DNA from: Ignavibacteria bacterium
GTDB taxonomy: Bacteria > Bacteroidota > Ignavibacteria > Tepidaquicellales > Tepidaquicellaceae
Assembly (NCBI GenBank): GCA_028714695.1
Contig: JAQTLX010000002.1
Location: forward strand, 226,875-290,874
Length of the DNA stretch: 64,000 bases
Reading direction: 5' to 3'
The notes beneath the pieces are model-generated. The model was not told the origin of the DNA. It ran no database searches and saw only the letters and a program-made list of their open reading frames with translations. The translations under genes and the position numbers were made by a program. The stretch's first letter is position 1; each line of letters starts with the position of its first letter. This document shows positions 55,349-64,000 of this stretch, one piece after another.

Positions 55349-55555
55349 ATGGCTAAAGTACAATCTTTCGCGGATAAAGCTGCCAAACTTGCAAGAAAGC
55401 AAGAATCGACAGTTATCTGCCCGGATACAAATAAAGAAACAAGGCTCATTCACGTTAGACTCATTGAATCAGTTACGACCGAAAAAGGCTCAGTAAAATT
55501 TCTTGACAGAAATGTAAGAGTCTATGAATCTACTTATAAACCATATAAAGGATAG
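55349..55555 (+). CDS. Small conserved-looking protein between plsX and rpmB
   Basis: 68 residues, basic N-terminus (MAKVQSFADKAAKLARKQ), then a beta-rich part with ICPDTNKETRLIHVRLIES and FLDRNVRVYESTYKPY. The single Cys is at residue 24. No known family. Its place 6 bp after plsX and 11 bp before rpmB, with matching codon use, suggests a ribosome- or lipid-associated function. Confidence 0.6.
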   Translation: MAKVQSFADKAAKLARKQESTVICPDTNKETRLIHVRLIESVTTEKGSVKFLDRNVRVYESTYKPYKG

Positions 55556-55566
55556 GGGATTAAAAA

Positions 55567-55779
55567 ATGCCAAAAGTATGCGCTGTAACAGGAAAAAAAG
55601 GCCTGGTGGGTAACAATGTTTCTCACGCAAACAACAGAACAAAGAGAAAACAATTGCCGAACCTTCAAAAGAAAAGAATCTGGCTCGAGGACGAAAAAAG
55701 ATTTGTCACGATGAAGATTTCGACTGAAGCGATTAAGACCATTGATAAGAAAGGTCTAAAAGCCGCACTGAAGAAATAG
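55567..55779 (+). CDS. rpmB: 50S ribosomal protein bL28
   Basis: 70 residues. [20 protein letters not shown] and [18 protein letters not shown] are the standard L28 blocks. rpmG is not next to it here. Confidence 0.95.
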   Translation: MPKVCAVTGKKGLVGNNVSHANNRTKRKQLPNLQKKRIWLEDEKRFVTMKISTEAIKTIDKKGLKAALKK

Positions 55780-55782
55780 CAA

Positions 55783-56511
55783 ATGGCCTCTATCAGTATT
55801 ATCATTCCTACGCTTAACGAAGAAAAACTGATAGAGCAAACTCTGAATCAGTTCACTGCTGATTTTAAGAAAAAATATGATACTGAAATAATTATCAGTG
55901 ACGGAGGCAGCAAAGACTGTACTTTGTCACTGCTTAACGGTACGGTTGACAGGCTTGTAAAACATACAAAAAGTAATAAGCAGAACATCTCAGAAGGAAG
56001 GAACAAGGGATTTGAAGTTTCCACCGGTGATGTTCTTATTTTTTTTAATGCTGATACTTATGTGGACGATACAGGCAGATTTATGGACACCGTTATGGAC
56101 GTTCTTAAAAATAAGGATATACTTGCAATAGCCTGTAAAGTAAAAGTATTTCCGGATGACGAGAAATTAAAGGATAAACTCTTTCATTTCTTCTATAATA
56201 ATTACGTGAGATTTCTGAACTTTGCCGTAATGGGTATGGGAAGAGGCGAGTGCCACATAATCAGACGGGAAGCATTCTCTAAAGCAGGCGGATACAACGA
56301 GAAATTCACAGCGGGCGAAGATTTCGATTTGTATAAGAGAATTAAAAAATTCGGAAAGATTGTATATTGCAAAAATCTTCTTGTATTCGAATCGCCGAGA
56401 AGATACAGGCATTACGGATATACAAAGGTTTTTTACGACTGGGCGAAAAATTCAATATGGATAACATTATTTAAAAAATCTTTGTCAAAAGAGTGGGAAG
56501 CAGTAAGGTAA
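55783..56511 (+). CDS. Family 2 glycosyltransferase
   Basis: 242 residues, GT-A fold. SIIIPTLNEEKLIEQTL opens it, the metal-binding FFNADTYVDD (as DxD) follows, then GAGEDFDLYKRIKK-type GEDFDLYKRIKKFG. A short C-terminal helix could touch the membrane. It transfers a sugar from an NDP-sugar to an unknown acceptor. The gene overlaps the tgt start by 19 bp. Confidence 0.87.
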   Translation: MASISIIIPTLNEEKLIEQTLNQFTADFKKKYDTEIIISDGGSKDCTLSLLNGTVDRLVKHTKSNKQNISEGRNKGFEVSTGDVLIFFNADTYVDDTGRFMDTVMDVLKNKDILAIACKVKVFPDDEKLKDKLFHFFYNNYVRFLNFAVMGMGRGECHIIRREAFSKAGGYNEKFTAGEDFDLYKRIKKFGKIVYCKNLLVFESPRRYRHYGYTKVFYDWAKNSIWITLFKKSLSKEWEAVR

Positions 56512-57638
56512 AATTTTTTAACGTTCTTTCACAATGCAGCGATGTTAAAGCGAGAACAGGCTTTATAACAACGGAGCATTCCGTTATCGAAACACCTGTC
56601 TTCATGCCTGTGGGAACACTGGGCACGGTTAAGGCAGTGAACAATGCCGAACTCGAAAATCTTGACGCGCGGATAATTCTGGGCAACACCTATCATCTTT
56701 ATCTGAAACCCGGGAATGATATAATGAAAAAAGCGGGCGGTCTGCATAAGTTTATGAACTGGAACAGGAGCATACTTACGGACAGCGGCGGTTTTCAGGT
56801 TTTCAGCCTTTCTTCTCTCAAAAAGGTTCAGGACGAAGGTGTCCGTTTCAGTTCTCATATTGACGGATCGAAACATTATTTTTCGCCTGCAAGCGTTATC
56901 CAAACGGAAAGAATAATAGGCTCGGATATTATGATGCCCCTTGATGAATGTATTGCGTATCCCGCGGCAAGGAAACAGGCAGAAAAGGCGCTCGAAAGGA
57001 CAATATCCTGGGAGAGAAAATGCCTGGATGAGTTCTCGAATTCGGAACCGCTTTACGGATTCAATCAGCATCTGTTCAGCATTATTCAGGGCAGTACTTT
57101 TAAAGACCTCAGAAAAATTTGTATTGAAGAACTCTCGGATGAACGTTTCAGCGGTTATGCAATAGGCGGGCTGGCGGTTGGTGAAAAAGCGGATGTAATG
57201 TATGACGTTACGGATTACTGCACCGATTATCTCCCTAAGGACCGGCCGAGATATTTAATGGGAGTCGGTACGCCGATAGATTTGCTTGAATCGGTTGAAA
57301 GAGGAGTTGATATGTTCGACTGCGTAATGCCTACAAGAAACGCGAGACACGGGAGAATATTTACAACTTACGGGGAGATAAACATTAAAAATGCAAAGTA
57401 CACTGACAATTTCAATCTGATAGACGATAAATGCCTGACATATACATCGATGAATTTTTCTTTTGCATATATGAGGCATTTATTTATGACAAAAGAAATT
57501 CTCGGTATGCAACTGGCATCGATACATAATCTGGGTTTTTATCTTAAATTAATGAAAGATATTAGAGAAGCAATAAAAGAAAACAGATTTACGGAGTTTA
57601 AAAAAACATTTTTATCAAATTATAATATAAAAAACTAG
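56493..57638 (+). CDS. tgt: tRNA-guanine(34) transglycosylase
   Basis: 381 residues from a GTG inside the end of the GT2 gene. It exchanges G34 for preQ1 in GUN anticodons. ILTDSGGFQVFSL and FDCVMPTRNARHG hold the catalytic aspartates. The zinc site near the C-terminus, usually CxCxxC plus His, reads KCLTYTSMNFSFAYMRHLF: one Cys and the His remain, two Cys are replaced by Thr and Ser. I recall a similar loss in Bacteroidota. yajC starts 1 bp after its stop. Confidence 0.94.
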   Translation: MGSSKVKFFNVLSQCSDVKARTGFITTEHSVIETPVFMPVGTLGTVKAVNNAELENLDARIILGNTYHLYLKPGNDIMKKAGGLHKFMNWNRSILTDSGGFQVFSLSSLKKVQDEGVRFSSHIDGSKHYFSPASVIQTERIIGSDIMMPLDECIAYPAARKQAEKALERTISWERKCLDEFSNSEPLYGFNQHLFSIIQGSTFKDLRKICIEELSDERFSGYAIGGLAVGEKADVMYDVTDYCTDYLPKDRPRYLMGVGTPIDLLESVERGVDMFDCVMPTRNARHGRIFTTYGEINIKNAKYTDNFNLIDDKCLTYTSMNFSFAYMRHLFMTKEILGMQLASIHNLGFYLKLMKDIREAIKENRFTEFKKTFLSNYNIKN

Positions 57639-57639
57639 T

Positions 57640-57963
57640 ATGGAAATTTTCGGAATTTTAATGCAAAGCCAGCCGGGCGGAATGGAATCATTACTTTCAA
57701 CAATAGTACCTTTCCTCCTCATCATTGTTGTATTTTATTTCTTAATTTTAAGACCTCAGCAGAAGAGACAGAAAGAAAGAGCAAAGTTACTGGAAGGCGT
57801 GAAAAAAGGCGATAAAGTTATTACAGCAGGCGGAATTCACGGCGTAGTCGAAGGCATCGAAGATAAAACCGCTCTTGTAAAAATAGCGGATAACGTAAAA
57901 GTTAAAATTGAAAAGACAGGTATCGCAACGATAATCGGTTTAATGGAACCGGAGAAAAAATAA
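57640..57963 (+). CDS. yajC: Preprotein translocase subunit YajC
   Basis: 107 residues. One membrane helix at about 20-40 (TIVPFLLIIVVFYFLIL), the RPQQKRQKE block after it, then GDKVITAGGIHGVV. It helps SecDF-YajC in protein export. Adjacent to tgt, a common pair in bacteria. Confidence 0.93.
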   Translation: MEIFGILMQSQPGGMESLLSTIVPFLLIIVVFYFLILRPQQKRQKERAKLLEGVKKGDKVITAGGIHGVVEGIEDKTALVKIADNVKVKIEKTGIATIIGLMEPEKK

Positions 57964-57981
57964 ATTATTCACAACGATAAA

Positions 57982-59223
57982 ATGAAATCCCGTTTAAAAT
58001 CAGGTTTAAGTACCATAGAATCCGCTATCGATGACTTTAAAAAAGGTAAGATAGTTATTGTCATCGATGACGAAGACAGGGAAAACGAAGGCGATATGAT
58101 TTTCTCGGCCGAGAAATCAACGCCTGAACTCGTTAATTTTCTGGTCAAGTATGCGCGCGGACTTATATGCGTTCCTATGGAAAGCAAGAGACTCGAAGAA
58201 CTCGGCATTGAAATGATGACGTTGGATAACACTTCGCTTCACGAAACCGCGTTTACCGTAAGTGTGGATTATCTTATCGGTACAACTACAGGTATTTCGG
58301 CTTTTGACAGAAACAAAACTATTAAGGCGCTTATTGACCCTAAGGCTAAACCCGAATCACTTGGGAAGCCCGGACATATTTTTCCGCTGAAATCGGATGC
58401 AGGCGGAGTGCTTAAACGTGCAGGGCATACCGAAGCGGCTGTCGACCTTGCGAAACTTGCAGGTCATTATCCCGCAGGTGTACTTTGCGAAGTAATGAAA
58501 GAAAACGGCGAGATGGCAAGACTTCCTCAGTTAATGGAAATTGCCAAAAAGTTTAAACTTAAAATTATTTCGGTAAAGGATTTAATCCAGTACAGACTTA
58601 AAAAGGATGTATTGGTTCAGAAATTAGTCGATGCCAATCTGCCGAGCAGATTCGGTAATTTCAGAATCAACGTCTACAAGAGCATGGTTGATGCGAAAGA
58701 ACATGTTGCTCTTGTAAAAGGAAATATTCGAACAAACAAACCCGTACTAGTAAGAGTTCATTCCGAATGCATGACGGGTGATATTTTCGGTTCAATGAGA
58801 TGCGATTGCAGAGAGCAGTTGACCAAATCGATGGAAATGATTGAGAAAGAGGGCAGAGGCGTCCTTTTGTACATGAGGCAGGAAGGAAGAGGTATTGGAT
58901 TGGTAAATAAAATAAAAGCATATAAATTACAGGACGAGGGCAAGGATACGGTTGAAGCCAACATTGAACTTGGATTTCAGGCGGACTTAAGAGATTACGG
59001 TATAGGCGCTCAGATATTAAGGGATTTGGGTCTTAAAAAAATTAACCTCCTGACTAATAACCCGAAGAAGATAATAGGTCTTAACGGTTACGGGCTTGAA
59101 GTGGTTAAAAGAGTTCCGATTGAAATTGTGGCAAATCATATAAACGAAAGTTATCTCGAAACAAAAAGGGATAAGATGGGTCACATGATTTTATTAAACA
59201 AAAAACACAAAAAGGTAAAATAA
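57982..59223 (+). CDS. ribBA: Bifunctional DHBP synthase / GTP cyclohydrolase II
   Basis: 413 residues. The RibB half (1-205) has [19 protein letters not shown] and [16 protein letters not shown]; the RibA half has [18 protein letters not shown] with the zinc Cys residues and [14 protein letters not shown]. It makes the two entry compounds of riboflavin. No FMN riboswitch is seen before it, and ribE/ribD are elsewhere. Confidence 0.96.
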   Translation: MKSRLKSGLSTIESAIDDFKKGKIVIVIDDEDRENEGDMIFSAEKSTPELVNFLVKYARGLICVPMESKRLEELGIEMMTLDNTSLHETAFTVSVDYLIGTTTGISAFDRNKTIKALIDPKAKPESLGKPGHIFPLKSDAGGVLKRAGHTEAAVDLAKLAGHYPAGVLCEVMKENGEMARLPQLMEIAKKFKLKIISVKDLIQYRLKKDVLVQKLVDANLPSRFGNFRINVYKSMVDAKEHVALVKGNIRTNKPVLVRVHSECMTGDIFGSMRCDCREQLTKSMEMIEKEGRGVLLYMRQEGRGIGLVNKIKAYKLQDEGKDTVEANIELGFQADLRDYGIGAQILRDLGLKKINLLTNNPKKIIGLNGYGLEVVKRVPIEIVANHINESYLETKRDKMGHMILLNKKHKKVK

Positions 59224-59229
59224 TAATTA

Positions 59230-59706
59230 ATGGAAACGGGAATTGTTTATTTAAAAAGAAACAGGCTGGTCGAACTTGAGGAAAAACTCAGGAATCTTAA
59301 GACAAACGAAAGGAAACTGATAGCCGAAAAAATTGCCGAAGCAAGATCACACGGCGATTTGTCCGAGAATGCTGAATATGACGCAGCGAAAGAAGCCCAG
59401 TCTCATCTGGAACTTAAAATCGGGAAACTCGAAAATTTGCTCTCAAGAGTTAAAATTCTCGAACCGGATGATATTCCCAATGATGAAGTTTTTGTTTTGA
59501 CCGATGTAAAGGTGAAAGATTTAAATCATAATGAAATAATTACGTTCACGCTTGTTTCTCCCGATGAAGCGGACTTCGAACTTGATAAAATTTCCGTGAT
59601 TTCTCCGTTGGGCAAGGCATTAATGGGAAAGAAAATTAATGAAATAGTTAAAGTGGAACTGCCTGGAAGCGTAACTGAATACCAAATTCTTGAAATAAAC
59701 AAATAA
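59230..59706 (+). CDS. greA: Transcription elongation factor GreA
   Basis: 158 residues. N-terminal coiled coil with EARSHGDLSENAEYDAAKEA, whose Asp and Glu at the tip enter the RNA polymerase channel and trigger cleavage of backtracked RNA. The C-terminal FKBP-like domain ends in SPLGKALMGKKINEIVKV. 6 bp after ribBA. Confidence 0.95.
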   Translation: METGIVYLKRNRLVELEEKLRNLKTNERKLIAEKIAEARSHGDLSENAEYDAAKEAQSHLELKIGKLENLLSRVKILEPDDIPNDEVFVLTDVKVKDLNHNEIITFTLVSPDEADFELDKISVISPLGKALMGKKINEIVKVELPGSVTEYQILEINK

Positions 59707-59710
59707 TCGT

Positions 59711-60622
59711 ATGTTTTATAAGAAATTCTCCGAAATAAAAGTAGGAGTTTTTATTTTTATAGCAATAATTATAGTAACATCAACCGTCTTCTGGGCGAAA
59801 GGTTTTATTGTTGGAAAAGATAAGATTGATCTGGTGGTTTATTTCAAATCTATAAGCGGTCTCAATTTCGGCGACCCTGTAGCAGTCAACGGTGTAAATA
59901 AAGGCAAAGTCCTGAAAATAGAACTCGAAGGCGATTCAGTCAGGGTAACATTCTCGCTTGAAAGAGGAGTCAAAGTGAAAAGAGATTATTCAATTGAAAT
60001 AGCCTCACCGGAACTGATGTCGGGAAAGACGCTTTTTATTAAACCCGGCAAAGACGCACAGGAAATTGATTATATATCTCCGCTATACGGAAGTTTAGGC
60101 TCCGATATTACCAGCGTAATGAAAACCGTTACCGACCTTTCCGGCGACGTTAAAACGCTGATTGGGAAATTCAATAAAACTGCGGATGAACTTGATAAAG
60201 TTCTTGTAAACGTAAATGAACTTGTCGGCGACAAGAGAATGCAGTCCGATCTTAAAAATACAATATCAAATCTTTCCGTTACCTCGCGCAGTCTGAACGG
60301 GCTGGTTTCGGAATCAAGAACAAGCGTAAGAAGTCTGACTGACAATGCGGATAAAACAATGACGAATGTCAATAATATGCTCGATGAAAGCAGTCCCGAA
60401 ATCAAGAATACATTTAAAGATATACAATCCCTTACATCAAAATTTGACAGTCTCGTGACTAATCTGAATATTATCGTATCCGATATTTCGACGCAGAAAA
60501 GCGGTGTAGGAAAATTTATTTATGATGATAAGTTCTTCAATAATCTTAATAAGACTCTTGAAGAAGTCGAAAAGTTAACAAAGAAAATCCGTCAGGACGG
60601 AATAAAAATTAATTTATTTTAA
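59711..60622 (+). CDS. MlaD/MCE family lipid transport protein
   Basis: 303 residues. One N-terminal membrane helix (about 10-32), then an MCE domain (about 38-115) with GDPVAVNGVNKGKVLKIEL and SPELMSGKTLFIKPG. A long helical tail follows, as in MlaD/PqiB proteins that bridge the periplasm. The ATPase and permease partners (MlaE/F) are not next to it. Its last 9 bp overlap the end of the convergent PorQ-like gene. Confidence 0.88.
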   Translation: MFYKKFSEIKVGVFIFIAIIIVTSTVFWAKGFIVGKDKIDLVVYFKSISGLNFGDPVAVNGVNKGKVLKIELEGDSVRVTFSLERGVKVKRDYSIEIASPELMSGKTLFIKPGKDAQEIDYISPLYGSLGSDITSVMKTVTDLSGDVKTLIGKFNKTADELDKVLVNVNELVGDKRMQSDLKNTISNLSVTSRSLNGLVSESRTSVRSLTDNADKTMTNVNNMLDESSPEIKNTFKDIQSLTSKFDSLVTNLNIIVSDISTQKSGVGKFIYDDKFFNNLNKTLEEVEKLTKKIRQDGIKINLF

Positions 60623-61567
60623 GTCGAACCCCAGACTGAATCTGTGTGTCGCTCCGATTTTTCCCATAGAATTGAAGGAATAATCTATTCTGTATGTTTC
60701 TTTGAATTTTATTCCCAAACCCGCTGAAAAGCCTCCTAAACCTGCTGTTGAGCCCGTAGTAAAATTCTGTCTTTCGGCATTGTTATAACCTGCTCGCAAT
60801 AAAAAATAATCATTGAGTTCGAATTCACCTCCGACAATAACATTCTTGAAACGTTCGAAGAACTTGTCATAGTCATCTGCTAAATTTGCGAATCCGAAAT
60901 TGAACGTTAAAGGAAGGTAATCGAGTTTTTTGCTTCCGCCGATTCTGATGTCAAGAGGAAGTTTTTCTTTGCTGCCGTTATATGTTTTTAACTGCGTTCC
61001 GAGATTCAATACGCTTGCTCCGATAGTGAATTTCTGTTCTGGAAAACTGTACATTGCGCCAAGATCAACGGCGGCGCCGTATGATTTATAGATGTCAATA
61101 GAAGAATATATGAATTTAACGTTGAAGCCGTATTTAAATCTCTCCATATATTTGTTTGCATATCCGAACGATACTGCCAGTTCTCCTGCTCCGAATGTAC
61201 CAATGTTATTGTACTGTTCATCGAATTTATCAAAAGTACCGTAATTGATATATCTAATGCCAAGCCCCACATATCCGTATTTTTTCAATTCCTGAGAGTA
61301 AGCTGCATTTCCTGAATTAATGTCCATAAGGTACTTGAAGAATCCAACACTCGCTTTTTTGCCGTCCAGTGATGCCAAACCCGCGGGGTTGTAATAAATC
61401 GTATTAACGTCATTTTCGGTTGCAACCAGATTGCCTGCCATTGCAGACGAACGGGCATCGACGTTTAGTTTGAGAAAGTTATAAGTGGATTGCTGCTGGG
61501 CTGATGCATTTGCACAATAAAATGACAAAATGACCGCTATAACGAATAAAATTTTTCTATTTATCAT
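60614..61567 (-). CDS. PorV/PorQ family outer-membrane protein
   Basis: 317 residues from the ATG at 61567, with a signal peptide (cleaved near NASAQQ). The N-terminal block LKLNVDARSSAMAGNLVA with TIYYNPAGLASLDG is the PorV/PorQ hallmark, then a beta barrel with many alternating strands ending in F/L-K. Such proteins help T9SS cargo or bind surface proteins. The two T9SS cargo genes in the window agree with an active T9SS. Upstream codons to 61627 are not conserved in look. Confidence 0.85.
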   Translation of the reverse strand: MINRKILFVIAVILSFYCANASAQQQSTYNFLKLNVDARSSAMAGNLVATENDVNTIYYNPAGLASLDGKKASVGFFKYLMDINSGNAAYSQELKKYGYVGLGIRYINYGTFDKFDEQYNNIGTFGAGELAVSFGYANKYMERFKYGFNVKFIYSSIDIYKSYGAAVDLGAMYSFPEQKFTIGASVLNLGTQLKTYNGSKEKLPLDIRIGGSKKLDYLPLTFNFGFANLADDYDKFFERFKNVIVGGEFELNDYFLLRAGYNNAERQNFTTGSTAGLGGFSAGLGIKFKETYRIDYSFNSMGKIGATHRFSLGFDLK

Positions 61568-61661
61568 AATCTTTTTTTTAAAAGTGTGGTATCTATTTTG
61601 TAATAGCCCGTCTCCGTTTTTATTCAATAATAATTTATAAAATAAATATAAACAAGGTTTT

Positions 61662-61931
61662 TCATAATATCGAAAATTTAGAGTATTTACCCTCGTATGG
61701 TGATTTTACAAGAGAAACTGAATTCACCTTTGAGAATTTCGGACCCAGTTCCGCCTGTTTTATAAATTCATTGATTTCATTCGCATTTCCTTCCGCTTCT
61801 ATCTCAACATCTCCATTATTTAGGTTTCTTACATATCCTTTTATATCGAGCACTATTGCCTGTTTGTAGCAATAATACCTGTATCCGACGCCCTGAACCA
61901 TTCCGCGAACAGTAATTTTAATTTTTACCAT
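61662..61931 (-). CDS. acyP: Acylphosphatase
   Basis: 89 residues. The phosphate loop with its catalytic Arg, GMVQGVGYRYYCYK, and the Asn of KGYVRNLNNGDVEIEAEG are both present. It hydrolyses acyl phosphates. Overlaps the EamA gene by 14 bp. Confidence 0.94.
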   Translation of the reverse strand: MVKIKITVRGMVQGVGYRYYCYKQAIVLDIKGYVRNLNNGDVEIEAEGNANEINEFIKQAELGPKFSKVNSVSLVKSPYEGKYSKFSIL

Positions 61932-62850
61932 AAGAAAATCTCCTCTTTATTCCGCTGTAGAATTCTGAGAAAAGTAATCCTGAAAGAATCAGCAATGCGC
62001 CTGATATCTGATGCATTGCAAGTATTTCGCTGAGCATGAAAAACGAGAAAAGTACAGCGAAAACCTGTTCCATATTATAAACGAGACCTGCTCTGACAGG
62101 CGTTGTATATTTCTGAAATTTCATAGCAAGGAACAATGCTATGAAAGTGGAAAAAATACCATTGAACACTGTTGAGAAAATCAAAAATGAATTTAATTCA
62201 AATTTATACTGATCAAGCCACAAATATTCAACAAAGAAAAGGGAGAATAAACTAAGCACGGTCATTGCCAGATATTGTCCGTATATAAGCGGCAGTGTGT
62301 CGCTCTCTTTGGAGAACTTATCCAGATAAACAATGTGGAATGCAAAAGCAACTGAACATACAAGAGTGATTAAATCGCCGAAATTAAGCGCGCCGAAACT
62401 TCTTATGCCCGAAAGAATATAAATTCCAGCAATCACAATAAGAATGCCTATGATATTTTCGATTTTCGGTCTTATCTTTATGATTGTCAATTGAACAAAT
62501 GGTATGAGTATAAGATATGTACCTGTAATGAATGCTGAATTTGACGCGCTTGTAAACTTTAAGCCTACGGTTTGCGATAAAAATCCGATAAAAAGATAAA
62601 CTCCCAGTATAAATCCCTGAACGACAGCTTTTTTGCCGAAATGTTTAATTCTTTTCCTGTAGAAGATATAAAATACTATTAGTGTCAGAAAAAATCTGAA
62701 AAAAATGAATGCATTAGGAGAAGCATAATCCAATGCGATTTTTACTGACGGGAAACTGAATCCCCATACGAAAGAACAAAATAGAAGAATAAACTCAGAC
62801 TTGTAATTAGTCGGGTTGTCAACGAAATATTTCCTGAGTTTATTGTACAT
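61918..62850 (-). CDS. EamA/DMT superfamily transporter
   Basis: 310 residues, ten helices in two halves, with LLFCSFVWGFSFPSVKIALD at the start of the first EamA repeat. Inner-membrane carrier with unknown substrate. Overlaps acyP, and the UbiA gene ends 74 bp upstream, so they could share a transcript. Confidence 0.88.
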   Translation of the reverse strand: MYNKLRKYFVDNPTNYKSEFILLFCSFVWGFSFPSVKIALDYASPNAFIFFRFFLTLIVFYIFYRKRIKHFGKKAVVQGFILGVYLFIGFLSQTVGLKFTSASNSAFITGTYLILIPFVQLTIIKIRPKIENIIGILIVIAGIYILSGIRSFGALNFGDLITLVCSVAFAFHIVYLDKFSKESDTLPLIYGQYLAMTVLSLFSLFFVEYLWLDQYKFELNSFLIFSTVFNGIFSTFIALFLAMKFQKYTTPVRAGLVYNMEQVFAVLFSFFMLSEILAMHQISGALLILSGLLFSEFYSGIKRRFSYGKN

Positions 62851-62924
62851 TTTATAAAATTATTCCCTCCATAACAGACAGGGTTGTTTATAGTAAATTG
62901 TTCGTGAAAGAATATGCAGAATAA

Positions 62925-63827
62925 TTAAAAAAAGATATTTAATATTCTGGGTTTATATATGATAGCAAATGAAACAAGCGACCAGAGGAATATTATAACT
63001 ATAAGCGATATATCTTTTGTGACTATTTGTTCCGGGCTTTCACCCAGATTTTTTTTGTGCAGAAGATAAAGGTATCTGAACATTCCGTAAATAACGAACG
63101 GAGTTGTATAAATAAGATTATCTGTATGAAATGTGGAAACGGCTTTTTCCGAAACCGTGTAAAGCGCGTAACAAATGATTGTGCCTGTAACAGCGACTGT
63201 GTTCATCTGATCAACGAATGCTTTATCGTAATGCTCCAGCACTCTCCTTTGATTCTCAATATTCTCATTTTCGGACAACGTCAGTTCAGCGCGTCTTTTG
63301 GATATCGCAAGGAATAAAGAAAGAAAAATTGTCGTAAGTATCATCCAACTCGAGATAACAACTCCGATTGCCGCTGCGCCTCCCACAACCCTTAACATAA
63401 ATCCGATTGAAATAATGAAAACGTCGAGAATGACAACGTGCTTTAGTTTATAAGTATAAAAAACGTTAAGAACAAAATAGACAGATACAACAATTGTAAA
63501 TGTGATATCAAGAAATAATAATATTGCGACAGCGGGAATTAAAAGTAAAGCGGCGAATATTACTGCTTCTTTTACAGTTACTTCTCCGGAGGCAAGAGGT
63601 CTGAATCTTTTTTTCTTGTGGTTTCTATCGGCCTCTATATCTGCTATATCATTGATAATATAAACAATGCTCGAAGCGATGCAAAATGCTATAAATGCCT
63701 GAAAGTTTTTTGATAAAAGATGCATATTCAGCAACTGACCAGCGAACAGTATCGGAGCGAATACGAACAAATTCTTCAGCCACTGTTTCGGACGTAATAA
63801 TTTTATTAACTTCAGTATTTTCATCAT
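62925..63827 (-). CDS. UbiA-type prenyltransferase, DPPR synthase-like
   Basis: 300 residues with about nine membrane helices. The first Asp motif is IINDIADIEADRNHKKKRF, preceded by RPKQWLKNLFVFAPILFAG, and the second (YKLKHVVILDVFII) follows; these match the branch that transfers phosphoribose to polyprenyl phosphate in actinobacteria. The same branch in this group has no settled role. ATG at 63827; a second Met follows directly. Upstream lies the heptamer array. Confidence 0.87.
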   Translation of the reverse strand: MMKILKLIKLLRPKQWLKNLFVFAPILFAGQLLNMHLLSKNFQAFIAFCIASSIVYIINDIADIEADRNHKKKRFRPLASGEVTVKEAVIFAALLLIPAVAILLFLDITFTIVVSVYFVLNVFYTYKLKHVVILDVFIISIGFMLRVVGGAAAIGVVISSWMILTTIFLSLFLAISKRRAELTLSENENIENQRRVLEHYDKAFVDQMNTVAVTGTIICYALYTVSEKAVSTFHTDNLIYTTPFVIYGMFRYLYLLHKKNLGESPEQIVTKDISLIVIIFLWSLVSFAIIYKPRILNIFF

Positions 63828-63871
63828 TTAAATATAACAGACAGGGATATTGTTTGAAAGTCAATTTCGGC

Positions 63872-64000
63872 AATGAGTAATGAGTAATGAGTAATGAGTA
63901 ATGAGTAATGAGTAATGAGTAATGAGTAATGAGTAATGAGTAATGAGTAATGAGTAATGAGTAATGAGTAATGAGTAATGAGTAATGAGTAATGAGTAAT
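63872..64000. repeat. 7-bp tandem repeat, about 18 copies, running off the window
   Basis: Perfect repeats of AATGAGT over 129 bp to the window end, with no variant seen. Starts 45 bp upstream of the UbiA start on its promoter side. Full length is unknown. Confidence 0.95.

Overview
The window looks like chromosomal DNA of a moderately AT-rich member of the FCB group, most likely Ignavibacteria/Bacteroidota. The evidence is two secreted proteins ending in a type IX secretion (T9SS) C-terminal sorting domain with the YPNPFNP signature, a PorV/PorQ-type outer-membrane protein, an S46 dipeptidyl peptidase, YbeY and Tgt of the Bacteroidota form, and many genes without a clear Shine-Dalgarno sequence. 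No rRNA or tRNA gene and no CRISPR array was seen.

Layout. 1-1.8 kb: end of a TolC-like efflux protein, then a hybrid histidine kinase broken by three frameshifts. 1.9-12 kb: a T9SS cargo protein, a lipoprotein, an S46 peptidase with an alpha/beta hydrolase, and a large PAS hybrid histidine kinase. 12.3-15.9 kb: a minus-strand operon metY-metX-panB behind a divergent S-box-like (SAM) riboswitch and two hairpin terminators; metY carries an in-frame TAG that removes its conserved C-terminus. 16.1-19.7 kb: a second T9SS cargo with a glycoside-hydrolase-like fold and two hypothetical genes. 19.7-26.9 kb: housekeeping genes ybeY, topA, xer, prfB (with the programmed +1 frameshift), a LolC/E-type permease and ubiE/menG. 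A 7-bp array and a 45-bp tandem array lie between prfB and the permease.

26.9-32.9 kb is the main accessory region. A visibly AT-richer three-gene island encodes a DUF3010/RNase H-fold protein, a Ser/Thr protein kinase that overlaps it by 4 nt, and a three-helix membrane protein with a TPR-like tail. It is followed by a decayed lipoprotein gene, the displaced 3' end of a neighbouring gene, four REP-like palindromes, two heptamer arrays and two secreted proteins of unknown role. The island is the best candidate for an undescribed system; its function is not known from the sequence.

32.9-64 kb is mostly core: leuCD with pepF, rpsR, a partner-switching module (STAS, RsbW-like kinase, SpoIIE-type phosphatase), anmK with an SDR and an epimerase, then cca/Gfo-Idh/CDF/EamA. 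A DUF4143 ATPase gene sits between an intact cca and a diverged, broken copy of the cca 3' end. Next come ygfZ-fbaB and a 33-codon basic ORF, then a long plus-strand run gcvH-yceD-rpmF-plsX-(68 aa)-rpmB-GT2-tgt-yajC-ribBA-greA-mlaD, and finally a minus-strand group PorQ-like, acyP, EamA, UbiA. The window ends inside a long 7-bp tandem repeat.

A recurring theme is intergenic repeats with exactly 7-bp units at five clear loci, plus copies of short palindromic phrases, concentrated where genes are decaying.
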